From NCBI GenBank assembly GCA_030847615.1, contig JAUMIR010000001.1:248375187-248439186 (forward strand): a stretch of 64,000 nucleotides of DNA, given 5' to 3'. The translations under genes were made by a program, and so were the position numbers. The notes under the pieces were generated by a model. It had not been told where the DNA came from. It saw only the letters and a list, made by a program, of their open reading frames with translations, and did not search any database. Shown piece by piece: positions 10,259 to 21,479 of the stretch (positions are counted from its first letter, which is position 1; every line of letters begins with the position of its first letter). This stretch comes from Gambelia wislizenii. Taxonomy: Eukaryota > Chordata > Lepidosauria > Squamata > Crotaphytidae.

Positions 10259-10915
10259 GACTCAGGATATTTTTTCTTAAGTCGGGAGGTTGATTTGCTC
10301 AGAAAAAGGTTTCAACACATTTCAACCAATTACTGTATAATTATATGGTGGCATTCTTCAGGGCAGAGCCTAGTAGCAAGCGGTAGGAACATAGAGTCGA
10401 CTTATTTATCAGTCAACATGGCTACTACCAAGATGTAAAGTACTAAAAAAAATCTTATCAGAGTTCGTAAAAAAAAGTTGTGTTATTTGGCTTTATTATT
10501 ACTCTGCCCAAGGCCTTTGTGTAGCACAGGTGAACATTATCATGGCTGTGTATATTTCTAAATAGGTGAATATTTTCTGGTTCTTGATGTATCATCATCA
10601 TTATTTAAGAACAGATTTGTTTACACAGCAGTCCTGGAGCAATTATTTTTTACTCAATGTGCAAGTATGGACATTATCACAAATCCCTCAACTGACCTAA
10701 CTATTGCTTTCCAATGCAAAACACTTTTCAAAATTTTATTTGTAAGTAATTAGGAAAGGCCACTTGGGCTAATTAGTTCCCTATGTGAACACTTTGAGCT
10801 TCAGATGAAATTAAATCTATCTTGATCCCTCTCCTATTTGGGGGTGGGTGGGTATTCTTTAGAATCCACAGCTAACATGTCTTCCATGTAATCTTTTTTG
10901 CTGAATTGGGACTCC
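10259..10915. other. Intron 1, no recognised feature
   Basis: AT-rich sequence between A2 and a CR1 fragment. Nothing supportable seen. Confidence 0.45.
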
Positions 10916-10916
10916 C

Positions 10917-11207
10917 CTAGAATCATAGAGTTGGAAGAGACCACCAGGGCTATCCAGTCCAACCCCCTGCCATGCAGGAATACACAAAGCAATCCCAACA
11001 GATGGCCATCCAGCCTCTGTTTAAAAACCTCCAAAGAAGAAGACTCCACCACACTACGAGGCAGTGTATTCCACTTCTGAGCAGCTCTTTATCTGTCAGG
11101 AAGTTCTTCCTAATGTTTAGGTGTAATCTCTTTTCCTGTAGTTTGAACCCATTGCTCCTTACCCTAGTCTCTGGAGCAGCAGAAAACAAGCTTGCCCCAT
11201 CTTCACT
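10917..11207 (-). mobile_element. CR1 LINE 3' fragment
   Basis: Starts with the inverted CR1 tail 'tagaatcatagagttggaag', then 'gaccaccagggctatccag', 'ccctgccatgcagg' and 'ctctttatctgtcaggaag', which is the last coding part and 3' UTR of chicken-repeat-1 LINEs. Strongly 5'-truncated; frames are broken. Confidence 0.9.
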
Positions 11208-11349
11208 ATGACTACTCGTCATGTTTTCTCTCAAAAATGGCTAATAAATTGCATTGATAAATTTTTTAAGTATGATAAAATAATATATGCTACTATTAAC
11301 TGGTGCAGTTTTATTTTCATTGATTTTACATTATGGTGCCAACAACTAA

Positions 11350-11570
11350 GGCCTGTCTACACTGCAGAAATACAGCAGTTTGACACCATTTTTATCCAGC
11401 ATAGTTCTGTCCTATGGAATCCTGGTATTAGTAGTTTTGCGAGGTATTTAGCTTTCTCTATCAGAGAACTCTGGTGCCTCACCAAACTACAAATACCAGG
11501 ATTCCATAGGATAGAACTATGGTAGATAAAGTGGTGTTAAACTGGATTATTTCTGCACTGTAGACATGCC
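11350..11570. mobile_element. Family F palindromic MITE, complete
   Basis: Left end 'gtctacactgcagaaatac' and right end 'atttctgcactgtagac' are inverted repeats. The interior arms 'ctatggaatcctggtattag' and 'caaataccaggattccatag' pair well. Confidence 0.8.
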
Positions 11571-11768
11571 CTAAATGTATGTTAAAGGGCATGTAATAAG
11601 GATTTATGAGTGATTAACGTATTTATAACCTGCCTTTCAACTAGAAATCTTCAAGACAAAGCTTCAAGACGTCTATGAAAACATACTTTCAAAATCATAT
11701 AAAAACAGTCCAGAATGTAGAAAAATGAGATCAAAACAAAACTGTTTGTAGATATCTCTATTAAAGTA

Positions 11769-12016
11769 CAGTGGGAACCCCCATATCTGCTGATTCATTA
11801 TCTACTGATTCAGTTATCTGTGGGACATAAAACAGCACATCTACCATAGAGTCTTCCTAGAAAATGCATGGAGAGGCATACTCTCTAGACATTTTCTAGG
11901 TCATCCAAGATAAACTCTATGGTATTTTAAACTGGAAGAACTGGAAGTCCCATTCTTTTCAATGGTGTTTGCTGTTATCTGCAGTTTTTGGTATCTGTGC
12001 GGAGGGGGTCCTACTG
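11769..12016. mobile_element. Tigger-like (pogo) MITE
   Basis: Flanked by TA. Starts CAGTGGGAACCCCCATATCTG and ends GGGGGTCCTACTG. The interior has 'tctgtgggacataaaac' and two 'actctatggta' type inverted segments. A further partial terminal copy ('ggatacaggggtcctactg') follows up to about 12056. The TA target and end type fit Tc1/mariner-pogo. Confidence 0.75.
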
Positions 12017-12266
12017 TACTCACAACAATACCCCATGGATACAGGGGTCCTACTGTACTCAGTTCTCACAGATTGCATATTAGTCATAAAATCATATAAA
12101 AAGTTATCAGTGGTCATAATTGGACAGTGGATCAGCTACTGCCTATGTGCGCAGTTCCCTGTTCTTAGCCTGTCAATGTTTGACTTGACGTCAATGAGAG
12201 TGGCTAGCATTTGGGAATCTAGGAACAGATAGAAAAGCATAAGCTGGGATACAGAATATTAGGAAT

Positions 12267-12284
12267 ACACACACACACACACAC
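12267..12284. repeat. (AC)n microsatellite
   Basis: Nine AC units in a row. Confidence 0.95.
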
Positions 12285-12680
12285 TGATCATTGTCAGATT
12301 CAGGCTCTCATCCGTGAGTTTTTCCAAGGCTTTCAACCTTGGATATGCATATCTTCCAACTGTCTTGATTTGGCAAGGACAGTCCTGATTAATCTTGTGT
12401 TGTCCCACTTTTTCAGCTATTCTTAAAAAATGTCCCTTTTCTCTCTCCTCCTCCCACTTTGTCCTCAGTTTACTTCTGTTACTGCAACCTGGGTTCAAAA
12501 TGCAAAGGTAGTTTACACTGAATTAACTCAACAGGGGGGAAAGGAAAAGAGGGGAAATTTTGCCTTTCTCAGTAGGCTCAGGCAAAAGCAAACTGCTGCA
12601 GCCTTTCCCTTCCTCATTAATAACTTTTGCTATCTTGACTATACTCTGATGTTGCTTGGCCTCACATGCCCTGGTTTTAA

Positions 12681-12800
12681 GGAGATTTTCAGACGCGATT
12701 TTCGGCAGGATATATTGCAAAACAGCTCCGTTGCTGCCGCGTGGCAGGGGCGCTGTTTCGGACGACACCATCCCTCTGCCGAAACCCTCCATGTCACTTC
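12681..12800. mobile_element. Foldback family K, left half
   Basis: Starts GGAGATTTTCAGACGCG, close to the family A/K ends. It then has the family K words 'tttcggacgacaccatcc' and 'gtcacttccgtgacag', as in the complete copy at 59181-59511. The matching right end is not found. Confidence 0.6.
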
Positions 12801-12879
12801 CGTGACAGAATGGAGGAAACCGCGTTGTATTTCATTTGCAGTTTCATTTACATTTCATTATGCTTGTGGGGCATAATAG

Positions 12880-14222
12880 GGATCACACAGGAGAAAGAGT
12901 TGATGGACACTTGCCTTTAAAATTATATTTGAGTTCACTGTAAAAACTACATGAATTGCTTAGTTAGGTCTTTCCCTCAATTCTGCCTCTCCACTTCCAG
13001 TAAAACAATTTTTGGCTTTGTTTTCTTCATGCTTCAGATATTTTGAAAGAGTCTTTCCATAGCTGACTGAAACAGTCTTTAAAGGCAGCATTCAATATTT
13101 CTTCTCTTCCTTTAATTACATTTTTCAGTTTGCTCCTAGGGGTTTTATGGATCTCCCAATCCTCTCCTTTGCCTAGTAGGCTGCATTGTTACAAGCTCTG
13201 TATTTATTGCTTTGTTCATATTGCTCTTTATATCTCCCCACTGCTTAAATTCAATGGCTCTGGCTGTGTATTAAATGCAGCCAACTTCAAAACTAGAGGC
13301 TTCTGCACTTTCGCAAAAAGTGTGCAAAGGGATACTGGGCAAACAGGCCAGTGTCTGTGCCAGATGATAAATGGACATAAATCAGATATTTGAAATGGGA
13401 ATACACAAAAGCCAACTGCAGAACGTTTCAGTTTTCCTGGGCATCCTATATTTGACCCCAGAACAGCAGTCCTTGAACAAAAAACTACAAAGGAAATCTG
13501 GAAAAAGAAACAGCAGAATTGGAATATATTCACAAACTCTAATCCATTGACAGTTGATTGAACAGAGACAATGGTTTCCTGGCATACTACACACAGTATA
13601 ACACTAGTTAACACCCCATCTTCATGAGGGCTCTCTTGGCCAGTTATCACATCTCCTTTCTGGTTCCCAGCCAGTATCATGCTACATTCCAACATTCTAT
13701 GGTTATCTACTCACCTTGGCTCTAGGCAGCATCTTTTCTCTTGCCTTTGTCCCCCAGTGACCATTGTTAAAACTGAACTTGTCATCTCACCACCATACCC
13801 ACATATTTTGCATTTCTATTGGTATTCACACACACAGCCTGCTCATAAAGGTCTGTTCCTAGACACTTCACTCCATACATCTGATGAAGCAGACTTAAGT
13901 CTATGGTGCTACAAGAACCCTTTGCATACTGATCCACACTAACATGACAATGTCTTTTAACTTCCAAAAAGTAGTGAAACTTCACTATAGCTCACCCTTT
14001 CCAAAATAAACCACTGTTAGGAATTTTTTAGACAGCTTTGTTTCCTTCCAAAATACTAGAAAATCATTTGGGTTGTTCTGAGATTAAAGAGGGAGTCACT
14101 GTTGTCAATACACCTCTTTACATGTAGAACTCACACCTAGGGTTTAAAATGCAAACAGGAAGGAAATATGGTTATCCAAGGTCATGGTGGAAGAATAACC
14201 TGTGCTATTAAAAACATACAAA
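12880..14222. other. Intron 1, no recognised feature
   Basis: Mixed AT-rich sequence. An open frame on the minus strand (13228-13695) has no recognised motif. Nothing else supportable. Confidence 0.4.
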
Positions 14223-14719
14223 GGGATTATCTACACCAGCCAGGATACACTCCCCACCAGTGCATCTTGGCTCTGGATCTGGCCCGTTCTACCCCTGTTA
14301 CCTCGACGAAATGGGTTGGAATCCTAACAGAATGTTGGCCCATTGCTGCAGCTGCCACTGCTGCCATTTTCACTTCTGACTCGGAAGCCACAAAGAGGAC
14401 CTGTAGCATGTGATTGAAGGCCCTCTGCATGTGACTAGCCTTGGTCACATGTTGAAGGACCCCAGCCTAGCTTCCAGTGGAGCAAGGACAAGTGCTTGAA
14501 GACACATGGGACCTGATCCAGCAGAAACAGATTAAACTGGGTTATTCATATAACCGTTTATCAGGCCCTCCCCCAGCTTGCACCTATTCTAGCCCTGTAT
14601 CTGTCCCAGAATGGTGAGGACTGCCCAGGGGCAGGTTGGGACAAAAGCACTGTGTCATATGGACTTCAGGGCTCTGGAACAGGGGCAAGCTGGGGTATTT
14701 CGCCCATGTAGATAAGCCC
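14223..14719 (+). mobile_element. Family C MITE, complete
   Basis: Ends GGGATTATCTACACC and CATGTAGATAAGCCC form a terminal inverted repeat. AAA flanks both sides (14220-14222, 14720-14722), consistent with a 3-bp duplication. GC-rich interior related to 1-339. No ORF of interest. Confidence 0.7.
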
Positions 14720-15102
14720 AAAATCAGAAAACCTGGATCCTGCAGTGCTAATTCAGTATAACTAACTAACTACATGGTCCTAGTGGAAAATTTTATAAAG
14801 AGGGGTAATGTTCTCCCACTTCTACTAGCACTCAGGTCAGATACACAGTTGCTAACAGCACCAGGGGCTTGTGGCATAAACTAATGAGAGGGTGACAAAG
14901 GATGGGACAAACAATAGAGCCCAGTGAGCCCAGAGATGCTTCTCTCGTGGTAACTTGCTCCCAGATTTAGATATTAATTGATTGATTTGATTTGATTTAT
15001 ATCCCACCTTTCTCCTTATGCAGGACACAAGGTGCTAGTAGATATCCAGATCAAATTCTTGACACACAGATAGAGGTATATGTCAGCTGGGAAATAAAAA
15101 TA

Positions 15103-15317
15103 CAGTTGTCCCTTCATATTCGCTGGCGTTTGGTTCCAGGATCCCCCATGGATACCAAAATCTGTGAATACTCAAGTCCCATTATATGCAGTGGCATAGC
15201 AAAATGGTGTCCCTTATATAAGATGGCAAAATCAAGGCTTGCTTTTTGGATTGTTATTTTTTAAAGAATATTTTCAAGCCGTGAATACTTAAATCCATGG
15301 ATATAGAGGGACAACTG
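15103..15317. mobile_element. Tigger-like MITE
   Basis: TA-flanked. Starts CAGTTGTCCCTTCATATTCG and ends GAGGGACAACTG. The interior 'ccatggataccaaaatctg', 'gcaaaatcaaggcttgc' and 'gaatattttcaagcc' match the copies at 47146 and 49413. Confidence 0.9.
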
Positions 15318-15679
15318 TATCAGAAAGCCAAAATTCCTTCAAGAACTAAAATTTCCAGCAGAGACAGAATTTATTTACAATATGTGATGTATCCAATCCA
15401 GTACTTTCCAGTAAATGTCAGGAGCCTGCAAAGGCAAATATCTCTCTGTAAGCACAGTGCACCTGATGATAGTTTAACTAATGATGAAAAGAGAGACAAG
15501 GATTGCTATGTGTTGTTTCATCTTATTGTGCATTTTTTCAGGAAGGAAATTTGAAGCTGGGGATGGAAAGAATATTCATCATTCCCAGGTGAAGAAACAA
15601 CAGATTCTCCTGACAGTTAGGAAATCTCATTGGGAAGAAAAGTAGGACAATGACAATTTTGCATAGTATTCTCCTGTGT

Positions 15680-16035
15680 GCCGTTTACACGATGAAAATG
15701 TAGTGGGAAGAATTTGTGTCAAACTCTGGTTGTTTACACATGCATCGGGTCGGGCACGTGATTTTCGGAAGGGGGGCCACCTTTTATCCCACAACCTGCA
15801 GGACTTCCAGTCCCACGGTTTGTGACAGTTTTTTAAAAAGTCACTGGAGGATTTGGAAAATCGGAAATGTAAACAGCCCGGGTCAAGCTATCTCGGTACT
15901 AGGTGATGACCGGAAATGGTGACCGGGGGCGGGCTCAGAAATCAGCAACCAGAAAAGGAGGGGTCAGTCACCTGTTCAACAGATTCAGCCTCACCAGCTG
16001 AAAACAAAGGCATCCCTTCCAGCTGCACGAAGGTT

Positions 16036-16066
<31 letters not shown>

Positions 16067-16990
16067 ACTTAATCACCCTCTTCAATGGATTTAACACTGC
16101 AAACCCTTTAGCTTTAACCTTTTCCTCTCCTGCATGCTGGGTTTAAATTTTAAAGAGAGAGTAAATTATAAACAGATCGTGGCCGGAGGATCGCCCATTC
16201 ATCCCCTGGCTGCATCCCCTCCCTGGGTCTGAACGGATAATCAAACATTCATTCATCCACCCACCCCACAAGGCACAGTAAAAAATGCCAGCATCTGAGC
16301 GGATGATCCCCGCACTGGCTTGAAACCTTCACTCCACAGCTGCCTCTGCTGAAAGGGTTAACATTTTAAAGAGACAGGACAACCGCAAGCCTCTGGCTCC
16401 CTGCACTCAGCTTCCTGGCTGAAAGCATACTGACTTGGGCTTGTGTGTGTGCATGCGTGCCGGGCTCCAGTCTGCTCTGCTTTTGATCTCTCTCACACTC
16501 CCCAGCACCAACTGATTGCTCCCTCCCACCAGTTTAGCTGGCTTTAAATGGTGTTCTTTCATTTCTAAATGAAAGCACAGGGTTTAGCCACTGATCGCTC
16601 CTTCCTCCCCAGGATTCCTCCCCCCATCCCCTTAGCACCTCATCCCCAATACAACACTCATTCATCCCCTCATCACCAACGCAGAAGCTTTAACAAACAT
16701 TTGAGCCAGCCAATAGCATCACTCGTGGCATGGAACTCTAAAGGAAGTACATCACTGAGGTTGTGAAAAAACGAGTAATCGCATCCTTGATTGACAGCTG
16801 AAAAAAATCCCGGGACCGTAAACTTGTGTAAACAAAAAAAACTGGGGTAGTATATCGTGGGAGAAGGTACATATCACGGGACGGGATGCCATGTAAACAA
16901 TGATCCTGGGATCTCCCGGGATATCCAGTTCAGAGACAAAAATCATGTAAACAGGGAGGGACGAATACGGGATCAAAAAGTCCCAGGATG
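15680..16990. mobile_element. Probable long non-autonomous DNA element
   Basis: Both borders are rich in repeats of 'gtttacac', 'tgtaaac' and 'cccggga' in inverted arrangement (for example 15681, 15730, 15868, 16805, 16893 and 16947). This subterminal repeat pattern is typical of DNA transposons. The middle is CpG-moderate and holds a (TG)n run at 16036-16066. Ends and target duplication are not resolved, and I found no second copy in the window. Confidence 0.35.
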
Positions 16991-17029
16991 CCCCATGACA
17001 AAAACTACTGTCTAACTGGCACCCTGGTA

Positions 17030-17245
17030 TTTAAACATCACCAAGTGTTGCAGAGGAATTATTCTGCAAAGAAAAAATACATTCGGGATTTTTGGAGGAA
17101 AAATGTTTCTCTCTGCAGAATAATTCTTCTGCAACACTTCAGGACATTTAATAGGGGAATAAAACTGCAGGGGAATATTCATATTCTCCAACAGGAGGAG
17201 AAAAACTACTGTGTTTTCTGTGCATGTGAATAAACTGCAGGATTT
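17030..17245. mobile_element. Family H repeat
   Basis: Contains 'ggaattattctgcaaagaaa' and its inverted partner 'tctctgcagaataattc', then 'tgcaacacttcaggac', 'ggggaatattcat' and 'gagaaaaactact'. The same order occurs at 47040-47600, so this is a dispersed palindromic repeat. Confidence 0.6.
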
Positions 17246-17334
17246 TATTCTTTGTTGCCTTGGATCCCAGGGCTGTCCTGTAAAGTCTGGGCCAAACTGA
17301 ATTGGATAGAAAAAGGATGGCAGTCTACGGAGGC

Positions 17335-17520
17335 TCTTTCAGCGTCTTGCCACGCAAGCAGCCTCCGGAGCAGTAACAATGCTGCCGCGCAGCAAGGGGT
17401 CCATTTTGGATGACGCCATTTCTCTCTCGATGTCGTCCGTGACTCTTGCGGCTAGCATTGGAGGCGGCCACACTGTTTTTCACTCACGGACGTTGTCCAC
17501 CACCATACTCTTTTGTGCAG
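17335..17520. mobile_element. Foldback family K, degraded fragment
   Basis: Words such as 'cacgcaagcagcctcc', 'ccattttggatgacgccat' and 'ctcacggac' match the family K copies (38464 and 59181). Ends not intact. Confidence 0.5.
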
Positions 17521-17740
17521 TAATATCATTGCGCCATTGGAGAAGAACATGTGACAGAGTGGGCGTGCATTGGGCTGTCCTCAAGTTTTGCCTGTGTTTT
17601 CCTGTACTTCTTCGTCTCATTCGACTTCCAGCTTATCTGAAGAGCTCATCAGTGCCCCTCGGCTACTCCCCCCCCTTTCCCAGAGTTTATTTGGATTCAC
17701 AACTGAGCCTCAGCTGTTGCAGGGAAGACTTAAATGTATA

Positions 17741-18100
17741 CAGTTGCCCTTCCACATTGGCGACTTTCACATTCGCGGTTTTGATTATTCGCGGAAAGCC
17801 GTCTCCCCCCCCTCCACACTGTCCCTTCCCAAGGCAGTGACAGGTTCTTCATGAAGCCCGTCGCTATCTTGGGAAGGAGGGGTGGAAAGCCTCTCTCCCT
17901 CCCGCTCTCCATCTCCGTCCCTTCCCAAGGCAGCGAGGGGAGGGAGTGGCGACGGGGGCTTCTGAAGCCCCCGTCGCCACTGTGGAAAGGGCATGGGGGT
18001 GGGAGCGAGTTGCGACAGGGGGGACTATTATTATTCACGTTTTTTTACATTCGTGGGGGTCTTCCACCCCTAACCCCCCACGAATGTGAAGGGACGACTG
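17741..18100. mobile_element. Tigger-like MITE with GC-rich core
   Basis: TA-flanked. Starts CAGTTGCCCTTCCACATTGG and ends GAATGTGAAGGGACGACTG. The core is a GC-rich imperfect palindrome ('cttcccaaggcag' occurs twice; 'gcgacgggggcttctgaag' pairs with 'cccccgtcgcc'). Confidence 0.8.
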
Positions 18101-19181
18101 TATTTTTATTTAAAACAAACAGGGGGGAGAAGATGGTGCTTTTTTTGTTCAGGGGCGGAGGGGTTATGATTTGGCATGTGGGGAGGGGGTGGTGGCAAGT
18201 CTGCCTGGCACCGTTGCAGGGATGTACAGTGGATGAGCAAAGGAATCTATATCTGGAGCTCTTCGCAGCCAGAAGTGGGAGAGAAAAGCTTTGGCTTTAG
18301 GGGGCGAGAATTTCTCAAAACCTTTCTTCCTTCTGCTTTGTTTTAAATTGATGTTTGTTTGTTTTTTACAAAAATAAATAGATCAGGAATGTGTCATACC
18401 CAGTAAGACTTCTGGCCCCTCTTTTTCTCTCCTTTCCCACACAGCTCTACTCAAAAATAAGCCCCCTTGAGCCCAGTGGAGTTTACTCTCATGTAAGCAT
18501 GGCTAGGCGCACTCCAGTGCTTTTCCTGCAGGTTGGGTTAAGCTGGTTTTTGTCCTCTTGAAATTAAAAAGAAAAAAAATCACAAGTATTTGTCAATCAA
18601 TTAATGAATCACTCCCCTCCTGCCTCAACATTTTTTCTGTGGATTTGCAGCTCGGGAGTAAGTGCCTACCGATTTCAGTAGAGGCTTACTCCTGAGGAAG
18701 GGACAGAAACTCCTTGCTTTTCTGCTGTGGGGGGAGGCCCTGATCTGCTTCAGAAATGGAGCATCTGCAGCCTGCTGGGTGCAAAGTGGAGAAGGGTTTT
18801 ACAGAAACATTGAAGTTGCATTCTCGCGATACCGCACAGTCACGCAGCATAATGTTTCTTAATTAAAAGGGGAGCATGCGCAATTGAAAAGCAAAAAATG
18901 GTGCGTGGGAGAGGGAGGAAGGGAAAGCTCTGTGGAGTAGGAGACTAATTGGAGAGGGAGGAGAGGAGGAGGAGGAGCACAGATGGCCAATGTGTGTAGG
19001 AAGCAGAATGAAGTATTTTCATACAGTTGTAGAAACGGAATTTTGAGCAGCATGTGATAGGCTGTGCTTCCATCAAGCAATATATCTGTTGCCTTCTAAA
19101 GCAAGACAATCACTTTTAACAACCTTAGTATGGTAAACCTCGCCGGCCTTTTCTTCCTGCAGATCAACATATGAATATTCT
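18101..19181. other. Intron 1, no recognised feature
   Basis: No exon or repeat family recognised. Contains purine-rich and pyrimidine-rich tracts near 18900-18980. Confidence 0.4.
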
Positions 19182-19416
19182 CTTGTTGTTGTTGTGTGCC
19201 TTCAAGTTGTTTCTAACTGATGGTGACCCTAAGGCAAACCTATCACAGGGTTTTCTTGGCAAGATCTGTTGAGAAGAGGGTTGCCTTCCTATGAGGCTGA
19301 GAGAGAGTGACTTGCCCAAGGTCTCCCAGTTATTTTCCATCGCTGAGCAGGGATTTGAACCCTGATCTCCAGAGCCATAGTCCAATGCTCAAACCACTGT
19401 ACCATGCTGGCTCTCA
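19182..19416 (-). mobile_element. tRNA/CORE SINE
   Basis: On the minus strand it starts with a tRNA-like head (A box near 'tggtacagtggtttgag', B box GGGTTCAAATCCC). The CORE follows ('gaccttgggcaagtcac'). A conserved tail then runs to (CAA)n at 19182-19196. Copies also lie at 41911, 58678 and 60207. Confidence 0.85.
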
Positions 19417-20576
19417 AATATTTTCTGTCCACTGTTAATTTTAGGAATGAAGTACCAGATGTTTATTTTTCAGTTATGGTGATCTCTTTCATTAGGAAGC
19501 AAACACCAGCCTTGATATTTTCATTCCAGAAGTTGCATTAGGGAAAGATACAGTACTTTCCATGTGTTCTTTATAGAGCTGCCAGGTTAGCAGCACACCA
19601 TTCCCTGAGATTTGAGAGCCAAAAATTGTGATGGGAACAGAACCTTATGACATCAGAGTGATAGGTCCTTGTGATGTAACCGAGGCAGGACAATGAAGCA
19701 GGACTGGAGCGGGACTGGAACTACAAGCAGAAAGGAGGGAGCGGTTGGGAGCGGGACTGGAACTACAAGCAGAAAGGAGAGACAAAAGAGTTTGGGTAAA
19801 AACCAACTAAACATGGTAATATGGCAACCCAGAGCCACGTGGGGAACTTTTTACTGCCCAGGCAGAAGGCAAAATGGGCTGATGTCATACAGAAAGAAAT
19901 CATATTCTTCCTCTTTGTCTTCATGAACAAATCGATTTACTAATAGCCAGAATTCATGTAATGTTCCGCCAGCACCTGTACTACCTGCTGTTTTGAGTTT
20001 ACCCAACGCTTGCTCATTAAAGAATGCATGACTTCATCTGAGGTCTGGTGGGAACGAGCACATAGAGCATGATGCTAGAATGTTCAGAGATTTATGGTTC
20101 CTCACTGGTTAACTGAGCCCACATTAGCATCTGTTGAGTTTTGCTGTAAAATTGATGTAAGTTTCATGTTTCTGGTATTATAGAGTTAGGCTAGTCAGTT
20201 TCATTATTTTTGCCCAAGGTATATTTTCCTAAATGGACTCTCTGTGTATTCTCTTCAGCCACCCAGCCCATGGAAATTAAGCTACTTCTTTACAGCTTGA
20301 ACAGGAATGCACATTATTAGGAGAATCCTCTGATTCAAAATCCAGTACTTGTTTGATTGGCGATGTTGAACACTGCTCTAAGAACAGAAAATGCAAAAAT
20401 AACCTTTTTGCCTAGGAGCCCAGGGCTGCCCTGTAAGGTCTGGGAATTTGCTTTTCCCAGCTGAACTGGACAAAAAAGCAGGGTGGCTATCGACCTTGCA
20501 TAACAGCTGTTCCTTCAACTACATTCAGACTATAGTCCTTAACAATAGGTGGGGAGTTTTTTTCCAGCCCCTACAC
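19417..20576. other. Intron 1, low-content stretch
   Basis: One short tandem duplication is visible: 'gagcgggactggaactacaa' occurs twice (about 19706 and 19751). Around 20405-20490 a piece resembles 17258-17320 ('cccagggctg', 'cctgtaa', 'gtctggg'), so it is a dispersed repeat of unknown type. Otherwise nothing. Confidence 0.4.
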
Positions 20577-20720
20577 CAGTGATGGGCAACCTTTTGAGCT
20601 TGGTGTGTCAAACGTTGCCAAAAAACTGAGCATAACTTGGGTAGTGTGTCACTTTGAGGAAAAAAACATTATTTCAAGATATTTATTGTTTAATCAACAA
20701 TATTATTAATTGTTTATTAA
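20577..20720. mobile_element. hAT (Charlie-type) fragment
   Basis: Starts CAGTGATGGGCAACC followed by 'ttttgagcttggtgtgtcaa', a common hAT terminal sequence in amniotes. Only the left end is present. Confidence 0.6.
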
Positions 20721-20770
20721 TAATTAATGAGTTGTCACAACTCATGTGACAACTGAGTAATCAAAATGTA

Positions 20771-21055
20771 CAGTCGTCCTTTCACATTCATGGGGGTTAG
20801 GTTCTGAAGACCCCCGCGAATGTGAAAAATCCACAAATAATAACAGCCCCCCCTTCCTCCCGAAAGTGGCAACGGGGCCAAGGAGGGCCCGTCGCTACTT
20901 TCCCCCTACTACCTCGCCAGCCTCTCGAAAGTGGCGACGAGGCCAAGGAGGCCCCGTCGCTACTTTCCCCCCACCTCCCCTGGCCTCCCTCTGACCCATG
21001 GGTTTATTTGGGGGAGAATGCCTCACCCACGAGTGAGGCAGGGAAAGATATAAAA
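20771..21055. mobile_element. Tigger-like MITE, right end missing
   Basis: After TA it starts CAGTCGTCCTTTCACATTC and has 'gggttaggttctgaagac', as in the copy at 17741. The interior holds a tandem duplication of a GC-rich unit ('gtggcaacggggccaagg' near 20865, 'gtggcgacgaggccaagg' near 20932). Confidence 0.6.
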
Positions 21056-21449
21056 GAGGTGGACTTACCTGCTGGAGGTAGAGGAAGGCTGGGGGGCACG
21101 GTAGCGAGTGTGGGAGCAAGGCGGAGTTGGAGACAAGGAGGCAGCCTGAGCTAGCCATGGAGCAGAGCGTGTGTTGCCGGCTAGCCTAGGAGCGATTACA
21201 CAGCCAGTTCCTCGGCTTCCAGACCCTATGCTACTACTAGGGATCATTGAAGTTTTATTGCCAGCCTGCAAAGACTTCTATTTTTCCAGGTCCCACTACC
21301 AGCATTTGTATACCTGGAAGGCTCAAATCAGAATGCTGACCATGGCCCCCACATCCTGGAGTGGGCCCCCAGGCCAGAATCTTTGGTGGGCCCATTACCT
21401 ACTGCTAAGGCTAAGGATAGCAAGGTGCTTTAAAGGTGGGATAAAAATT

Positions 21450-21479
21450 AATTTTAATTAATTAATTAATTAATTAATT
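21450..21479. repeat. (TTAA)n microsatellite
   Basis: Seven to eight ATTA units in a row. Confidence 0.9.

Noticed and set aside
13228..13695. 155-codon open frame on the minus strand
   Set aside because: No recognisable motif or splice context; treated as chance.
17379..18300. Overlapping 90-150 codon frames in GC-rich DNA
   Set aside because: They fall in foldback and Tigger-like sequence with palindromic cores; mirrored frames on both strands are expected there.
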